From NCBI GenBank assembly GCA_031213475.1, contig JARUPZ010000003.1, forward strand, positions 14,812,869-14,876,868: 64,000 nt of DNA, written 5' to 3'. The translations under genes and the position numbers were made by a program. The DNA is from Nereocystis luetkeana. Taxonomy: Eukaryota > Sar > Phaeophyceae > Laminariales > Laminariaceae. The notes beneath the pieces are model-generated. The model ran no database searches. It had not been told where the DNA came from and worked only from the letters and a program-made list of their open reading frames with translations. How positions within the stretch are numbered: the first letter of the stretch is position 1; each line of letters starts with the position of its first letter. Below are positions 12,601-22,639 of this stretch, piece by piece.

Positions 12601-12974
12601 AAAATACGAAAGCTTCGACAGCATCCTGAGATTGACTCTCGATCAATGGCAAAACAACTACCGCCATAGAGCTTGTTTATTAAGCTACTTCACTCACGCA
12701 TCATGACACAAAAGTCCCGATACAAAAGCTTGATGATGTCTTCATGGAGAGTATGCTTCGGACATAGCGCATAAATATCTCAAGCATGGTACATGCATCT
12801 CACCAGGCTGTTGCCCTGCCTGACTCTCTCGGTCAGCGTTGCGTGCGCGGGCAAGTTGTCTTGGCGGCCACCCCCTGCGCGTCGCAGCCAGAACTGTGTC
12901 TTATCGCTATCCGCACCATCCACGCCCTTTCCATTCCCTCCTGTCGACGACCAATCTCCTTCGGTTTCGGGCGT
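6647..12974 (-). CDS. Unknown protein gene, last four exons
   Basis: Product not recognised. Four minus-strand exons join with every junction in phase 0: 12974-12804 (donor GTGAGA), 12060-11956 (acceptor TTGTGACAG, donor GTGAGA), 8487-8263 (acceptor ATCGGCCAG, donor GTGAGC) and 7267-6647 (acceptor after a long C/T tract, stop TAA). They encode about 373 residues: a polar segment ending TERVRQGNSL, a basic segment GRSLRLATQRPAKG, a Gly/Ser-rich segment, then a predicted coiled-coil helix spanning the last junction (VDRVKVLENK joined to LRAIEHLARRTRRLD), and a tail with long Thr and Ala runs made by GGT/GGC repeats on the other strand. The 5' end was not found. Exon 12804 could start 3 bases further out, at 12977. 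Introns hold the GGGTC array, several satellites and a C-tailed repeat beside the 8487 acceptor. Single exons of this kind could be misassigned; the phase agreement is the main support. Confidence 0.5.
6955..7125. repeat. GGT/GGC trinucleotide tract inside an exon
   Basis: Two GGT-rich runs, at about 6970-7030 and 7085-7112, encode the Thr and Ala runs of the minus-strand gene. They explain the long poly-Gly and poly-Pro frames that appear in the other readings. Confidence 0.9.
7268..8262. other. Intron with a triplicated donor-like segment
   Basis: This is the last intron of the minus-strand gene. At its 5' side, segments near 8103, 8180 and 8262 each contain a CACCTTG string (a minus-strand CAAGGTGA donor) followed or preceded by an AAAACAAAACACCTACCTGCTCC-like stretch, so a unit of about 75-82 bp is present about three times. 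Only the 8262 donor joins an open exon. The remainder is C-rich on the minus strand near the acceptor and otherwise featureless. Confidence 0.5.
8536..8853 (-). repeat. C-tailed repeat, module B, long copy 2
   Basis: It matches the 4747 and 61766 copies over CTCTGGACGTGGCC, TCGTGCGACTCGCC and CATGCATAGC-type blocks. The tail is a decayed C/A tract read on the minus strand at about 8545-8512 instead of a clean C run. It leads into the acceptor at 8488 of the minus-strand gene, about 25 bases on. The far end is cut by a G run at 8850-8862. Confidence 0.72.
9061..9548. repeat. GGGTC pentamer array
   Basis: Nearly perfect GGGTC units for about 450 bases with one register slip near 9228 and decayed units at both ends. 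It lies in an intron of the minus-strand gene. All three frames of each strand stay open through it because 5 is not a multiple of 3, which produces long Val-Gly-Ser-Gly-Arg pseudo-ORFs. The G-rich strand has G-quadruplex potential. Confidence 0.97.
9550..11395. other. Intron, no exon found
   Basis: Open frames at 10557-10952 and 10940-11365 overlap on opposite strands and lack domains, so they were left out. A piece at 10805-10870 belongs to a small dispersed family also seen at 11310, 52985, 58015 and 59850. Confidence 0.35.
11440..11530 (+). repeat. C-tailed repeat, module A
   Basis: CTCCGTCTCGAAAGGGATGC leads to AAGGCAAGCAACAAATGAGTAC and a C-rich tail on the plus strand. The same module recurs at 42565, 42800, 43550 and 44755, and inverted at 54455. 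Here it is antisense to the surrounding gene. Further C runs with a GAGATGAGTAC tail follow up to 11620. Confidence 0.75.
12110..12540. repeat. Degenerate ~24-bp satellite
   Basis: Phrases such as CATAACGTAAGAACATCTC and CCATAAGGAAA recur about every 22-26 bases across 430 bases in an intron, with heavy divergence. No coding signal. Confidence 0.6.
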
Positions 12975-12993
12975 CTGCTACATAATTTTATTA

Positions 12994-13097
12994 TTGCGGG
13001 GACCAAAGTAAATAGGACCAAATATTGTTAGTAAAAATATCAATTCATTTAGGTTTTTGTGCGTACCGTAGGTCCTATTTAATATACTCTTCCGTAA
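12994..13097 (+). repeat. TA-MITE copy (decayed), 105-bp family
   Basis: A member of the 105-bp inverted-repeat family, flanked by TA on both sides, with decayed termini. It ends about 20 bases from the inferred acceptor of the exon at 12974, so it forms the 3' end of that intron. Confidence 0.75.
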
Positions 13098-13167
13098 TAG
13101 GAGAGTGTGGAGTTAGGGCTACCCCCAGCACGTCACTTCACACTCAGTGTTTGCCGAAGTTACCACA

Positions 13168-13242
13168 CATAGGTCAGATGGATCAGATAGATCATCTACA
13201 GATACATTAGATATATCATCTACAGATATATCATCTAGATCC
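13168..13242. repeat. AGATCATCTACAGATA satellite
   Basis: Short tandem units containing GATCATCTACAGATA, close in composition to the composite AGATC repeats elsewhere in the window. Confidence 0.75.
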
Positions 13243-13489
13243 TACTATGTTTGCGTTTATGACTCGTAGCGCAAAAGAGAGAGGGGGCCGTGGCATACAG
13301 ATCACGCCCGACAAACATGATCTGCAGTAGAAAGGGGATATGATCTGATGTGGTCCGTCCGATGTTTGCTACTCCAACGTTCTCAGCCGCATTGCCATTA
13401 GACATTATACTCGATCTATCATACTTACCATTGCAAAAAAAAACTAATCTAATCTCATGTAATTTTTACCCAAAGCGCGAGTCAGTGAG

Positions 13490-14155
13490 CCGCTGAGTGA
13501 GTCAGTCATTGAGGGAGTGAGTGAATGAGTGAGTGAGTGAGTAAGTGAGTGAGTAGGTGGGTGAGTGAATGAGTGAGTGGGTGAGTGGGTGAGTGGATGA
13601 GTGGATGAGTGAGTTGAGTGAGTGAGTGGGTGGGTGAGTAAGTGGGTGGCCGAGTGAGTGAGTGGGTGAGTGAATGAATGAGTGAGTGACTGGGTGAGTG
13701 GGAGCGTGAGTGAGTGAGTGAGTGGGTGAGGATGTGGGTAAGTGAGTGAGTGAGTGAGTGAGTGAGTGAGTGGGTAAGTGAGCGAGTCAGTGAGCGAGTG
13801 AGTGAATGAGTGAGTGAGTGAGTGAGTGAGTGAGTGGGTGAGTAAGTGGGTGGCCGAGTGAGTGAGTGGGTATGTGAGAAAATGAGTGAGTGGGTGAGTG
13901 AATGAATGAGTGAGTGACTGGGTGAGTGGGAGCGTGAGTGAGTGAGTGAGTGAGTGGGTGAGGATGTGGGTAAGTGAGTGAGTGAGTGAGTGAGTGAGTG
14001 AGTGAGTGAGTGAGTGAGTGAGTGAGTGGGTGAGCGAGTGAGTGAGTGAGTGTGTGTGCGTGAGTGGGTGAGTGAGTGGGTGAGTGAGTGAGTGAGTGAG
14101 TGAGTGTGTGAGTGAGTGAGTGAGTGAGTGAGCGAGTGAGTGAGTGAGGGGGTGC
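13490..14155. repeat. GAGT tetramer array with higher-order copies
   Basis: About 660 bases of GAGT with GGGT, GAAT and GACT variants. Within it a block of about 240 bases that contains GGGAGCGTGAGTG and GAGGATGTGGGTAAG is present twice (about 13640-13750 and 13870-13990), so parts were duplicated as larger units. The long Leu-Thr-His-Ser frames on the minus strand are produced by the repeat and are not genes. Confidence 0.95.
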
Positions 14156-14735
14156 AGCTCAAATGTTGTCAACACCAAGAGGCCAATCTCCCTGGTGGCA
14201 TTGTGCTTTTTCTGCGGGAGGGCGGCCAAATGAATGCGATTCTCCCGCTATCAGGCATATGTAACGTGCCCCACGGCGTCGGTGGCTAGCTGTTCTCGTT
14301 GCGCCGGTTTCAACAAAGCCGACAACCGGGTCACTCAGCATGGTTCTGGTAAGGACCAACTATATAGCTGACTGAAAAGTACTACCGGTAAGTCTTTCTA
14401 GAAGTGTGTACATGTTTTTGGGGGGTAGCTAATAATGTGGAATATTTGTTTGGGGTACAAAGTTAAAAGTACAGAAGGGTTTACATTCGTCGGAGACTGA
14501 CGTTCTGTATTTTTTGTAAGGATCCCCGTCACTCAAAACTATAAATTTAAGATTACTGAATGACGCCAGGAACCTACCGTACGGATGGCTTCTGTAGTAT
14601 GTTATTTTGAGCTTATCGTACTCCAAGAAGCTACCGTTGTACATGTTAGTACACGAGTGTTTCAATACTACAGTTAGTACATCAGGAAGCTCCCGTGAGT
14701 GTTGTTCCACTGTTGCCTTGATACTACACCAAGAA
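14156..14735. other. No firm gene; one possible exon
   Basis: A minus-strand frame at 14345-14159 opens with ATG at 14342 and reads about 58 non-repetitive residues, but no convincing donor with matching phase was found. The rest shows nothing recognisable. Confidence 0.3.
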
Positions 14736-14739
14736 CCTA

Positions 14740-14844
14740 TTACGGGGGGCCATAGTTAACAGGACCAAATATTGTTAGTAAAAATGGTTAAACATATAGG
14801 TTTTTATGGACACCATAGGTCCTGTTAACTATGGTCCCCCGTAA
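14740..14844 (+). repeat. TA-MITE, intact 105-bp copy
   Basis: The termini are near-perfect inverted repeats beginning TTACGGGGG and continuing through CCATAGTTAACAGGACC, flanked by TA on both sides. Only about 45 non-repeated bases lie between the arms and there is no coding capacity. TA duplications suggest mobilisation by a Tc1/mariner-type transposase (inference). Confidence 0.92.
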
Positions 14845-15084
14845 TAGCATGTTGTACGGGTTGCTACATATTCACTGTAGTACACGTATGTCTGTGCTTA
14901 CCGCCAATGCTTGCGCGGCGGAGGCTCTGTTCCTGCGCCTGCTCTGTTTCTCTGCCGAGACTTCGTTTCCCTTGAGCCTGTGGACCTTCAACACCATCCG
15001 GACAACACACAGACAGTATAATACGAGTATGCTGCACAGTAGCGGTAATTGTAGCAGTGAGTGGAAACAACATAGGCACGCCTC

Positions 15085-15114
15085 CGTAAGGGTGGTGGTG
15101 TTGTTGTTGTTGTT

Positions 15115-15146
<32 letters not shown>

Positions 15147-15335
15147 TATTGTTGGCGTTATTGTTTTTGTTGTCGTCGGTGGTAGTGGTGGTGGTGGCGT
15201 TGATGCTGACGGTGTTGGTGTTGGTGTTGGTGTTGGTGGCGGTGGTGATGTGGTGGGGGTGGGGGGTCGTGGTGTTGGAGGGGGTAGGGGTGATGATGGG
15301 GTGGTGTCGGTGGTGGCGGAGTGATGAGAGGACCG
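15085..15335. repeat. GTT/GTA/GGT trinucleotide complex
   Basis: GTTGTT, GTAGTAGTA, GGTGGTGGT and GGTGTT runs follow one another. They give poly-Asn and poly-Tyr frames on the other strand that should not be read as proteins. Confidence 0.92.
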
Positions 15336-15583
15336 CAGCCTCTCTCAGGGGAATTATCACCAACCCCAACTGCAACAGACCACCAGTGTGCTGAAACTTG
15401 AGCGCTGCCCGTCTACAGGACGGAAGAGCGGGATATCCCACCGAATATCTTGTAGCTACTGTATTACTCCTGTAAGGTACAGTACGTAGAGGGTCGTACA
15501 GCAGAACATACAATATATTACATACCAGGGTATCACAGACCACAAAGAAGAAGAAGACGTTTCTGGTGTCGAAGAACACAACA

Positions 15584-15935
15584 CTGTGAGGGTATTACCT
15601 ACCGAGGTATAGGGGAAAAATATCGATCGATTACCCAACCCAGGGCACTCCTTGTAACACCCCCCCCCCCCTCTAAACGGCGGAATACTTCGGGCGTCGG
15701 TACCGTACACGGCCGTACGCTGACCTACCCGCTTCGTTCTCAATACCTGGGGAACCAGGGAGATGTGTGTTTTGGGGACACATGCGCAAGAGTTTCTAAA
15801 AAAGAAACGCTCGAAGTGAGATTCGAACCCGTGTCCTCGACGACGTCAAATGTGAAGGTGTTACCTACTGAGTTAAAGGCGTAAAATATCGATCGATTAC
15901 CCAGCACAGGGTATTACTTATAACAACACACCTCG
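15584..15935. repeat. Duplicated segment with a tRNA-like end
   Basis: Two segments, at about 15590-15660 and 15855-15935, share GTTACCTACTGAG-like text, then AAAATATCGATCGATTACCC and GGGCACTCCTTGTAAC-like text. In the second, the minus strand contains AACTCAGTAGGTAAC and, 30-odd bases on, GGGTTCGAATC. These resemble the internal A and B boxes of a tRNA, but the anticodon and T stems do not close, so this is at most a tRNA relic or a tRNA-derived SINE. Confidence 0.35.
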
Positions 15936-16252
15936 CGACGTCAACGCCAGAACCACCGGCACGACTCCTATCTATCACCCACGTGTACGATCGTATGCTC
16001 GTCAAGCTACGTCCACAACGAACACAAACAGTACGTACAGTACGTGTTCAGCAGGTGTTTACCACATTGTCCGGGAATATAACTAACGTACACTCTTCAT
16101 ACACGAATATATCGATCATTATATTTCCGGACCACTTGCTACGTATCTGCTTGTGATGGAGGTGGGCGGGAATAAATCGCCAGAAAACGAACACGCGTAC
16201 TACAAACTTTTTTCTCTTATTTTTGTCTATCATGACTTTTACTTTCCAGCTT

Positions 16253-16347
16253 AACCCTTTTAGAACCGCAGTCCCTATTTGGGGACAAACTACTTGAAGT
16301 TTGAGTGGATTGCCCCCAAAATATGAGACTGCAGTTCTAAAAGGGTT
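16253..16347. repeat. MITE family 2, CCCTTTTAGAACCGCAGTCC type
   Basis: Inverted termini AACCCTTTTAGAACCGCAGT and their complement, each followed by a TTTGGGG-like segment, enclose about 30 bases. Relatives lie at 30299, 38978 and 54993, giving a second non-autonomous inverted-repeat family distinct from the TA-MITE. Confidence 0.85.
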
Positions 16348-16378
16348 GACTCGTATCAATTGAAGTTTTTACCGTCAG

Positions 16379-16480
16379 CGATCTTCTGGACAAGCCGTGG
16401 TCACAGGTTTCGTCCCTGTCCCCCCCCGATGCATGCCTTAGTTTTTTTTTATCGCGCATAGGGTTCAGCATCCTCACTGC
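16379..16480 (+). repeat. Dispersed repeat shared with 31730
   Basis: The block CTTCTGGACAAGCCGTGGTC, then a C-rich stretch and TTTATCGCGC, is shared with 31730-31840. Family unknown. Confidence 0.65.
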
Positions 16481-16798
16481 TTTGCTGACTCATGCTCTTG
16501 CACCTTCCGCTCAATCAATTTTTATGCATAAAAAAGTTCCTATCAATACGAGTATGCACTCGGTGAGGCTCGAACCCACGAAGTTGATCTTGATAGGCAC
16601 GCGGACCACTACTGTACCAGGTATACATCGTACTTGTACGTGTAGAAGTAGATATCCGGACGATGGGAAAGCGCATACAGCAGTACGATACATCTTATGG
16701 TACGTACGTGCCAGATATATCTCGTATATACGTAGTCGAGGGGCCAGGGCTGCAGTGCTCCGATCACAGCCCATGCCCCACGGTACTCGTACCCGTAG

Positions 16799-17921
16799 CT
16801 ACATTTCAAGCAAGCGCAGTACTACTCCTGCAGTACTATACTAGCAGAACTACTGTACTGTTGCAGTACAGCGGTACTCGTACTGCTGTATCGTACACCT
16901 ACTGTAGTAGTACCTGGTACTGTACCCAGTTGCCAGGTATTAACTACGATAACGATATCGAGAGAGAGCGCGCAGTAGCAGGCGTGTTTAACACCTGGTA
17001 CAAGGTACATACCAGGAAACCAAAGAGTCGACTGAGTACTGTATCAATACATATGATGTTGGCTGCTGAGCACGTACGTATGTCTGACCGGTACGTACAG
17101 TAGGAATGTATGAGAGCCTACTCGTCATCTGAGGTATAGCAGACAGCCACACAACAAGATTTTCTACAGCTACAATCACGCTTTGATCAATAGTCGGACT
17201 GCGCTATCCCACACACTTGACCGTTTGAGCAGTAGTCGTCACCTCTAGCCCGAGAACGCTGGTCATGTCGTAGGACGAAAACGCCGTTCCACCCACGCAT
17301 CCATTGTCATCATCGCCGCCGTCCACATCGTCACCACGAGGAAACCCTAAAAATAGGCTCTACATTTCAAGCAAGCGCAGTACTACTCCTGCAGTACTAT
17401 ACTAGCAGAACTACTGTACTGTTGCAGTACAGCGGTACTCGTACTGCTGTATCGTACACCTACTGTAGTAGTACCTGGTACTGTACCCAGTTGCCAGGTA
17501 TTAACTACGATAACGATATCGAGAGAGAGCGCGCAGTAGCAGGCGTGTTTAACACCTGGTACAAGGTACATACCAGGAAACCAAAGAGTCGACTGAGTAC
17601 TGTATCAATACATATGATGTTGGCTGCTGAGCACGTACGTATGTCTGACCGGTACGTACAGTAGGAATGTATGAGAGCCTACTCGTCATCTGAGGTATAG
17701 CAGACAGCCACACAACAAGATTTTCTACAGCTACAATCACGCTTTGATCAATAGTCGGACTGCGCTATCCCACACACTTGGCCGTTTGAGCAGTAGTCGT
17801 CACCTCTAGCCCGAGAACGCTGGTCATGTCGTAGGACGAAAACGCCGTTCCACCCACGCATCCATTGTCATCATCGCCGCCGTCCACATCGTCACCACGA
17901 GGAAACCCTAAAAATAGGCTC
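16799..17921. repeat. 561-bp tandem duplication
   Basis: Copy 1 is 16799-17359 and copy 2 is 17360-17921. I found only one difference (A at 17220, G at 17781). The unit holds GTAC-rich sequence and, on the minus strand, the last 118 bases and the donor of the candidate exon at 17804-18090. Near identity means the duplication is very recent, or is an assembly doubling. Confidence 0.95.
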
Positions 17922-18090
17922 GTCGATTCAAGATGGTGGTGTCCACGACAGGAGCCGCACGCAGCGCTGCTTCTACCTCCCGCGTCCACCGAGCCGCCCC
18001 GGCTCAGCTGCTGCGAAGAGCACCTTTTCCGTCCGTGACTGTTGCTGCTGCTGCTGCTGCTGTCGGCACGATATGTTCGGCAGACGATCC
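17804..18090 (-). CDS. Candidate internal exon, unknown product
   Basis: Minus-strand open frame entered after AACGAGGCAG (phase 1) and left at GTGACG after GGGCTAGAG (phase 0). It encodes about 95 residues: a Ser run from CAG repeats, Arg/Ser-rich text, then an acidic GDDVDGGDDDNG stretch and a C-terminal SYDMTSVLGLE. The phase-0 end fits the phase-0 exon at 12974, so it may belong to the same minus-strand gene across a 4.8-kb intron that contains the GAGT array. Its last 118 bases plus donor are repeated at 17243-17360 by the 561-bp duplication. Opposite-strand frames are also open here, so the call is weak. Confidence 0.33.
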
Positions 18091-19998
18091 CTGCCTCGTT
18101 TCGACGAACCACGACGCTCGAGGTGTTGGGCCTCGGGGTCAGGTTTACTCCGCTATTCAGGATCTGGATGGGCATGCTGTAGAGAATTCTAGATGTATTC
18201 GTAGCCGAGAGCTGGCTGTATCACTATACTTAGCCTTGCGTCATGTGTGTGTGCTGTGCGCTGTGCAGGTCCGTGATTTGTCTTGCTTGGGCCCGTCGCC
18301 GACGTGGAAGTGATCGATCGACGGAAAATAACAACAACAAATGAAACTGTCTATTGGGATCCGACGGTCTACTCGTACTCGTACAAGGCAATTCACCCTG
18401 ATGACTATTGACGCTTGACCTGCTGATGGTGCCGGCAACTGACACACCTGGTATACCTGGTACTTGTACGTATTACGTCCCAGGGTATATACAGGGCACG
18501 TAGCCACCGACATACATGTAGAGCACCACGCAGCTTTCGCAAAGCTTGTTGTGTTATCTCATACCAGGTACCAGGTATCTTATCACCCAAATAGGTACCT
18601 GGTACGTGGTAGTCAGCACGTCGGCGTAACGCAAAATACGAAACGCATGAAAAAGCGGAGATATTTGTGCCGGTTGGCTTCCCATATATATTTACCCGAT
18701 ACGGAGCGCGAATTGACCAATAGGGATGATGCGATCTTCTTCCCTGGCCTATCTCCCCCGTGAGGAGCATTGGGCGGGAGGCGGGAAAGGCGCTTGCTCT
18801 TCTTGTTGCTGGGCCGCTGCCAACTGAGACCACTCAATTACCACCTATGTGCAAAAAGGCAAGGGCCTGCCCGTCCTGCCTACTCGTCGCTGGCGAAGCA
18901 CGGAGCTGCTTGCCTTTGCTCGGTTGGCGCCGGATTTCGAGATTTGGCAGCGAGAGGCCTTATTTTAAAGTTCAGCATTATTAGCGGGAGGAGGAGCAGG
19001 AGGAGGACGGTGGAGAAGGACGGAGGTGAGCAAACAAAACAACAAACACAACACCGATAGACAGCAGGTTAGGTATTGCCCCGAGTACAGGGCAAGGTGC
19101 GCTAGTCTCTGCTACGCATACAGTAAAAGAAGCTCGGCTAATAATGCAAGGCGTGTGTGCTTCTTTACTACCAGGTATACCCCAGTAGAGTATAAGCTCT
19201 TCAGACAACAACTCCCTCCCTCAAGCATCATCGCTTTTCAACACCCCCCCTCTAGTCTGCCCATCCTCTTGTTCGTTGTTGCAAGCCCACCGATGGAGGC
19301 ACTGTGGGATCCTCGGCCTTGAAGTGAATAGCGCGGCCAGCCTGCAAGCAAGCGGAGCCGCGGCAGTGCGAACCTCACAACGACGTTGGTGCCCCGGCTT
19401 GCAGTCTTTCTGCTTTACCATGGTATGATTTGATTGCTCGTGATTTTTGTCTGGTACACTTCGCGCGCTGGCACATCTAAAATTGAGTATAGGCGAGTGC
19501 GCGCGCATTTTTTTCTTCTTCTTTTTCTTGTCGTGTCTGTTTCCACGGGCAAAAACAAATCCCAACAGCCACACACAGCACAGCAGCAGCAAACAGAGCA
19601 CGCACCGGGCACAGATCACGATCAAGTCCATCGAGATCATCTACTGTTGTACGAGTACAGTAGATCATACCAGGTACCAGGTATATATTTATTCGCTGGT
19701 ATCATATGAGATGTCGTACACGAGATGTACGAAATGTCAATCGAGTATAAGCCCCATCCGACAAAAGTGTGTGTAGGAGCCGTGTCATACAGATCCCACA
19801 CCCGGCGGACACGATGATTATGATTGGTGTAACAGTTTAACTGCACCTGTAGTGCAGTGTGGTAGATAATAGGGCTCGTGATGTACTGTAAATCAGGGAT
19901 TTATCTGCCCCGAAAAACGTGAGATAAAGTAATGGGGCACCTTGTCTGACCTGATCTGACCTAATCCGTCGCCGATGACGGAAAACAAGTACGTAGGT
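18091..19998. other. No firm gene apart from the 51-base candidate
   Basis: The stretch holds many ACCAGGTA/TACCTGGTA palindromes (18448, 18561, 18597, 19169, 19668) and T-rich runs at 19508-19528. Overlapping open frames on both strands lack domains. Confidence 0.35.
19291..19341 (-). CDS. Candidate 51-base exon
   Basis: After GCTTGCTTGCAG the minus strand reads 17 codons, including RAIHFKAEDPTVPPS, up to a GTGGGC donor; both borders are phase 0. It could be an exon of the minus-strand gene further left. It is short, and no adjacent exon with matching phase was found (the exon at 18090 needs phase 1), so confidence is low. Confidence 0.22.
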
Positions 19999-20000
19999 AA

Positions 20001-20150
20001 GGTCCGATCTTAACGAGGAGTGTTTTGCAGTTTTTTTCAGTATTTTCCCGAAATTTCGGTGTTTTCCTAAAGGAAAAAACCAAGAAATACCGAATTTTCG
20101 GGAAAATACCGAAAAACCCCCTAAAAAAACAGCGCTCGTTAAGATCGACC
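20001..20150. repeat. Foldback element, GGTCCGATCTTAACGAG termini
   Basis: The 5' end GGTCCGATCTTAACGAG pairs with the 3' end CTCGTTAAGATCGACC, and pairing continues inward through TTTTTCAGTATTTTCCCGAA and its complement, leaving only a small loop. TAA lies on both sides. It fits a non-autonomous foldback DNA element of about 150 bp; the family is unknown. Confidence 0.8.
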
Positions 20151-20524
20151 CTAAGAAGAAAGATGATCTTGCTGCTTTTCTTCTTGTTCTATTGTTCTTG
20201 CGTCTTCGGCAGGGAAGAGAGACCGGCACAAGCAGTGAGGTGATGATGACGGCCCGCCGCGCGTTCAACGACATGCATGTAGACTTTTCAAGCACAGCAG
20301 TCAGTGCAAGTGCGAGCATATGTATACGTTCCACGACCTCCAACTACCGTTCACTACACTGCTGTGCCGCTGTGTCATACATGCGCTAAAACATACCTGG
20401 TATTTTCTACAGAAAGTAGTCCCCCCCAATACCTGAAACCCGGATGCTCTCTTACACTCGTGGCTCGAGCCTGTACATATACCATTTGTTACGGTCGTAA
20501 TTGTAAGATATGTTCACGGGTGAG

Positions 20525-20960
20525 ACTAATCCTGACGGGTCGGCACGGGTCGGGTCGGGTCGGGTCAGCTGACCCAGCTCGACCCGCGTGCTGTTTGAAC
20601 CGTGTTGACCAGACCCGAACCGGCCAGCGGGATTATGAAGACCTCATGACCCGACCTGGTCCGACCCGCGAGTATTGAACCACCTGGGACCCTACCCGAC
20701 CCGCGAGATTTGAAAACAAATCGACCCGATCCGAGGAAACCAGTGATTCTGAAAAGCTCCCGGCCCGATCCGACCGACCCGACCCGATCCGTGATATGTG
20801 TCTCCTGATCCGACCCGACCCGACTCGACCCGATCCGACCCGACCCGCCAGATTCCGATTGACCCGAGTCACCTCAACCCGGGAACACATTTATCTCGAC
20901 CGTTGGGCTCGACTCGCGGATCGGATCCAGCCGGTAGGTCGATACGTGAAGGAGAATTGA
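20525..20960. repeat. GGGTC island 1
   Basis: Short GGGTC runs at 20535-20570, then the inverted CCGACCC form to about 20880, interspersed with TTTGAAAAC-like spacers. It is the same pentamer as the array at 9061 but in degenerate, spaced form. Confidence 0.85.
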
Positions 20961-21119
20961 ATCTTCATTTTTGTACCCCGCAGTGATCTATAGGTTGCCT
21001 GGCCGTAGTGAGTATGGGTGTCATAGTGGGTATGCATGTATGCGGACACGGCGGGTTTTTAGTGTTTGATGATGATGTCAAAGGAGCATTTTCCAGTTTT
21101 ATTTTACGGTTATGACCCA

Positions 21120-21490
21120 GCAAACGGAGTCGGGTCCCGGGGTCGGGTCACGGGGGTATTCAAAATTTCACGGGTCGGGTCGGGTCGGGTCGGGTCGGGA
21201 GGTGTTCAAAATCTCACGGGTCGGGTCGGGTCGGGTCGGGTCGGGTCGGGTTAGAAAGTTTTCAAATCTAGCGGGTCGGGTCAGGTCGGGTCAGGTCGGG
21301 TCAAGAATTTGTTAAATCTCACGGATCGGGTCGGGTCGGGCCAATATCTTTTCTAATCTCACGGGTCGGGCCAGGTCGAGTAAAGAGACGATGAAAAGCT
21401 CATGGGTCGGGTCAGGTCATGACCCGCGAGAAACGGGCCACTCGCGAGTCTGGCCAGCACGACCCGCGAGTTATTTTCTGCTGGCGCACG
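21120..21490. repeat. GGGTC island 2
   Basis: Plus-strand GGGTCGGGTC runs alternate with spacers of the type TTCAAAATCTCAC every 50-60 bases, so the higher-order unit is a pentamer run plus an A/T spacer. The last part turns into the inverted form. Confidence 0.85.
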
Positions 21491-21724
21491 GGTCGGACCC
21501 GCTCATCCGGCTCGCGGATCCGATACTTGAAACACTTCCAGTTCTCGTACCCCAAGGCTTCTCTGGTACCAATACTCAACAGTACTCCTTTGGCACCATA
21601 TCCAAACATTGAAACACCGCCAAATCCATATACGCATGCCTACATCCATCCATACCCACTACAGCCAGGTCACATATCGCTGCGGGGCACAATAATGGAT
21701 GCTACATGTTTTTAAGTGTCGACC

Positions 21725-22575
21725 GACGGGCCGGATCCGCGGGTCGCGGGTCAAGAGAAATGGTCTCGCGGGTCAAGGAAACCCGACCCGCACGAAACCC
21801 GTGTCTCACGGGTCAGTGGGAAGGTGACGGGTCCGGTCAGATCGAGTCAGGAGGTTTTAAAATGTCGCGGGTCGGGTCGGGTCGGGTCGGGTCGAGACAG
21901 GAGATTTTTATTTCTCACGGGTCGGGTCGGGTCGAGCCGACAGTTGTTAAAATCTCGCGGGTCGGGTCGGGTCTGGTCTAGAGGCTTTCAAAATCTCTCG
22001 GGTTGGGTCGGGTTAAGCCAACACACCTAATATTTTGCGCTGGTCGGGCCGGGTTAGCTGACCCGACCCGACCCGACCCGACCCGTGAGATTTGACCTGA
22101 CGCGCGAAAAACACTGGTAATATCGAGTACTGGCACGAGAGAAGCTTTCGGGCAGAAGAACTTACTTTTTCAGTGTCTGCTCCGCGAGACGGATCTCCGG
22201 GTTCGACCCGCGGGTCAGCTGAAAACAGCTCACGGGGTATGCTGGCCCGACCCGCGAGTGACCCGTGTTTCTATTAATAGCGGGTCGTGACCCGACCCGA
22301 CCCTACCCCACGAGCCTTTGAAAACATCTTGACCCGACCCGGCCCGACCTGTGAGATTTGAAAGCCTCTTGATCCGACCCGACCAGACTCGTGAGATTTG
22401 AAGACCTCTTGACACGACCCGACCCGACCCAACCCTCGAGATTCGAAACGTCTCCCCCCGACCCGATCCGACCCGCGGGACTTGAAAACATCCTGACCCG
22501 ACTCGATCCGAGCCGACCCGACCCGCGAATATTTTAAAACACCTCCTGACCCGACACGCGGGTCGGGTAATGACC
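21725..22575. repeat. GGGTC island 3 with strand switch
   Basis: Plus-strand units with TTTCAAAATCTC-like spacers run to about 22020, then from 22055 the same unit runs in inverted form (GACCCGACCC with GTGAGATTTGAAAAC). The two arms form a large imperfect inverted repeat around 22035. Confidence 0.85.
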
Positions 22576-22639
22576 CGTAAAACAGCCCTGGCAGATAAAA
22601 GGGTGCGATCATTCGCGTACGGTACACGTCCTGAACTCG

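Noticed and set aside
13444-14229. Minus-strand 218- and 261-residue Leu-Thr-His-Ser frames
   Set aside because: They are translations of the GAGT tetramer array in different registers, with no domain or splice context.
14872-15579. Minus-strand 235-residue frame with Asn and Tyr runs
   Set aside because: Its length comes from GTT/GTA/GGT repeats; flanking parts lack coding character.
15780-15890. A functional tRNA on the minus strand
   Set aside because: A- and B-box-like strings are present, but acceptor, anticodon and T stems do not pair.
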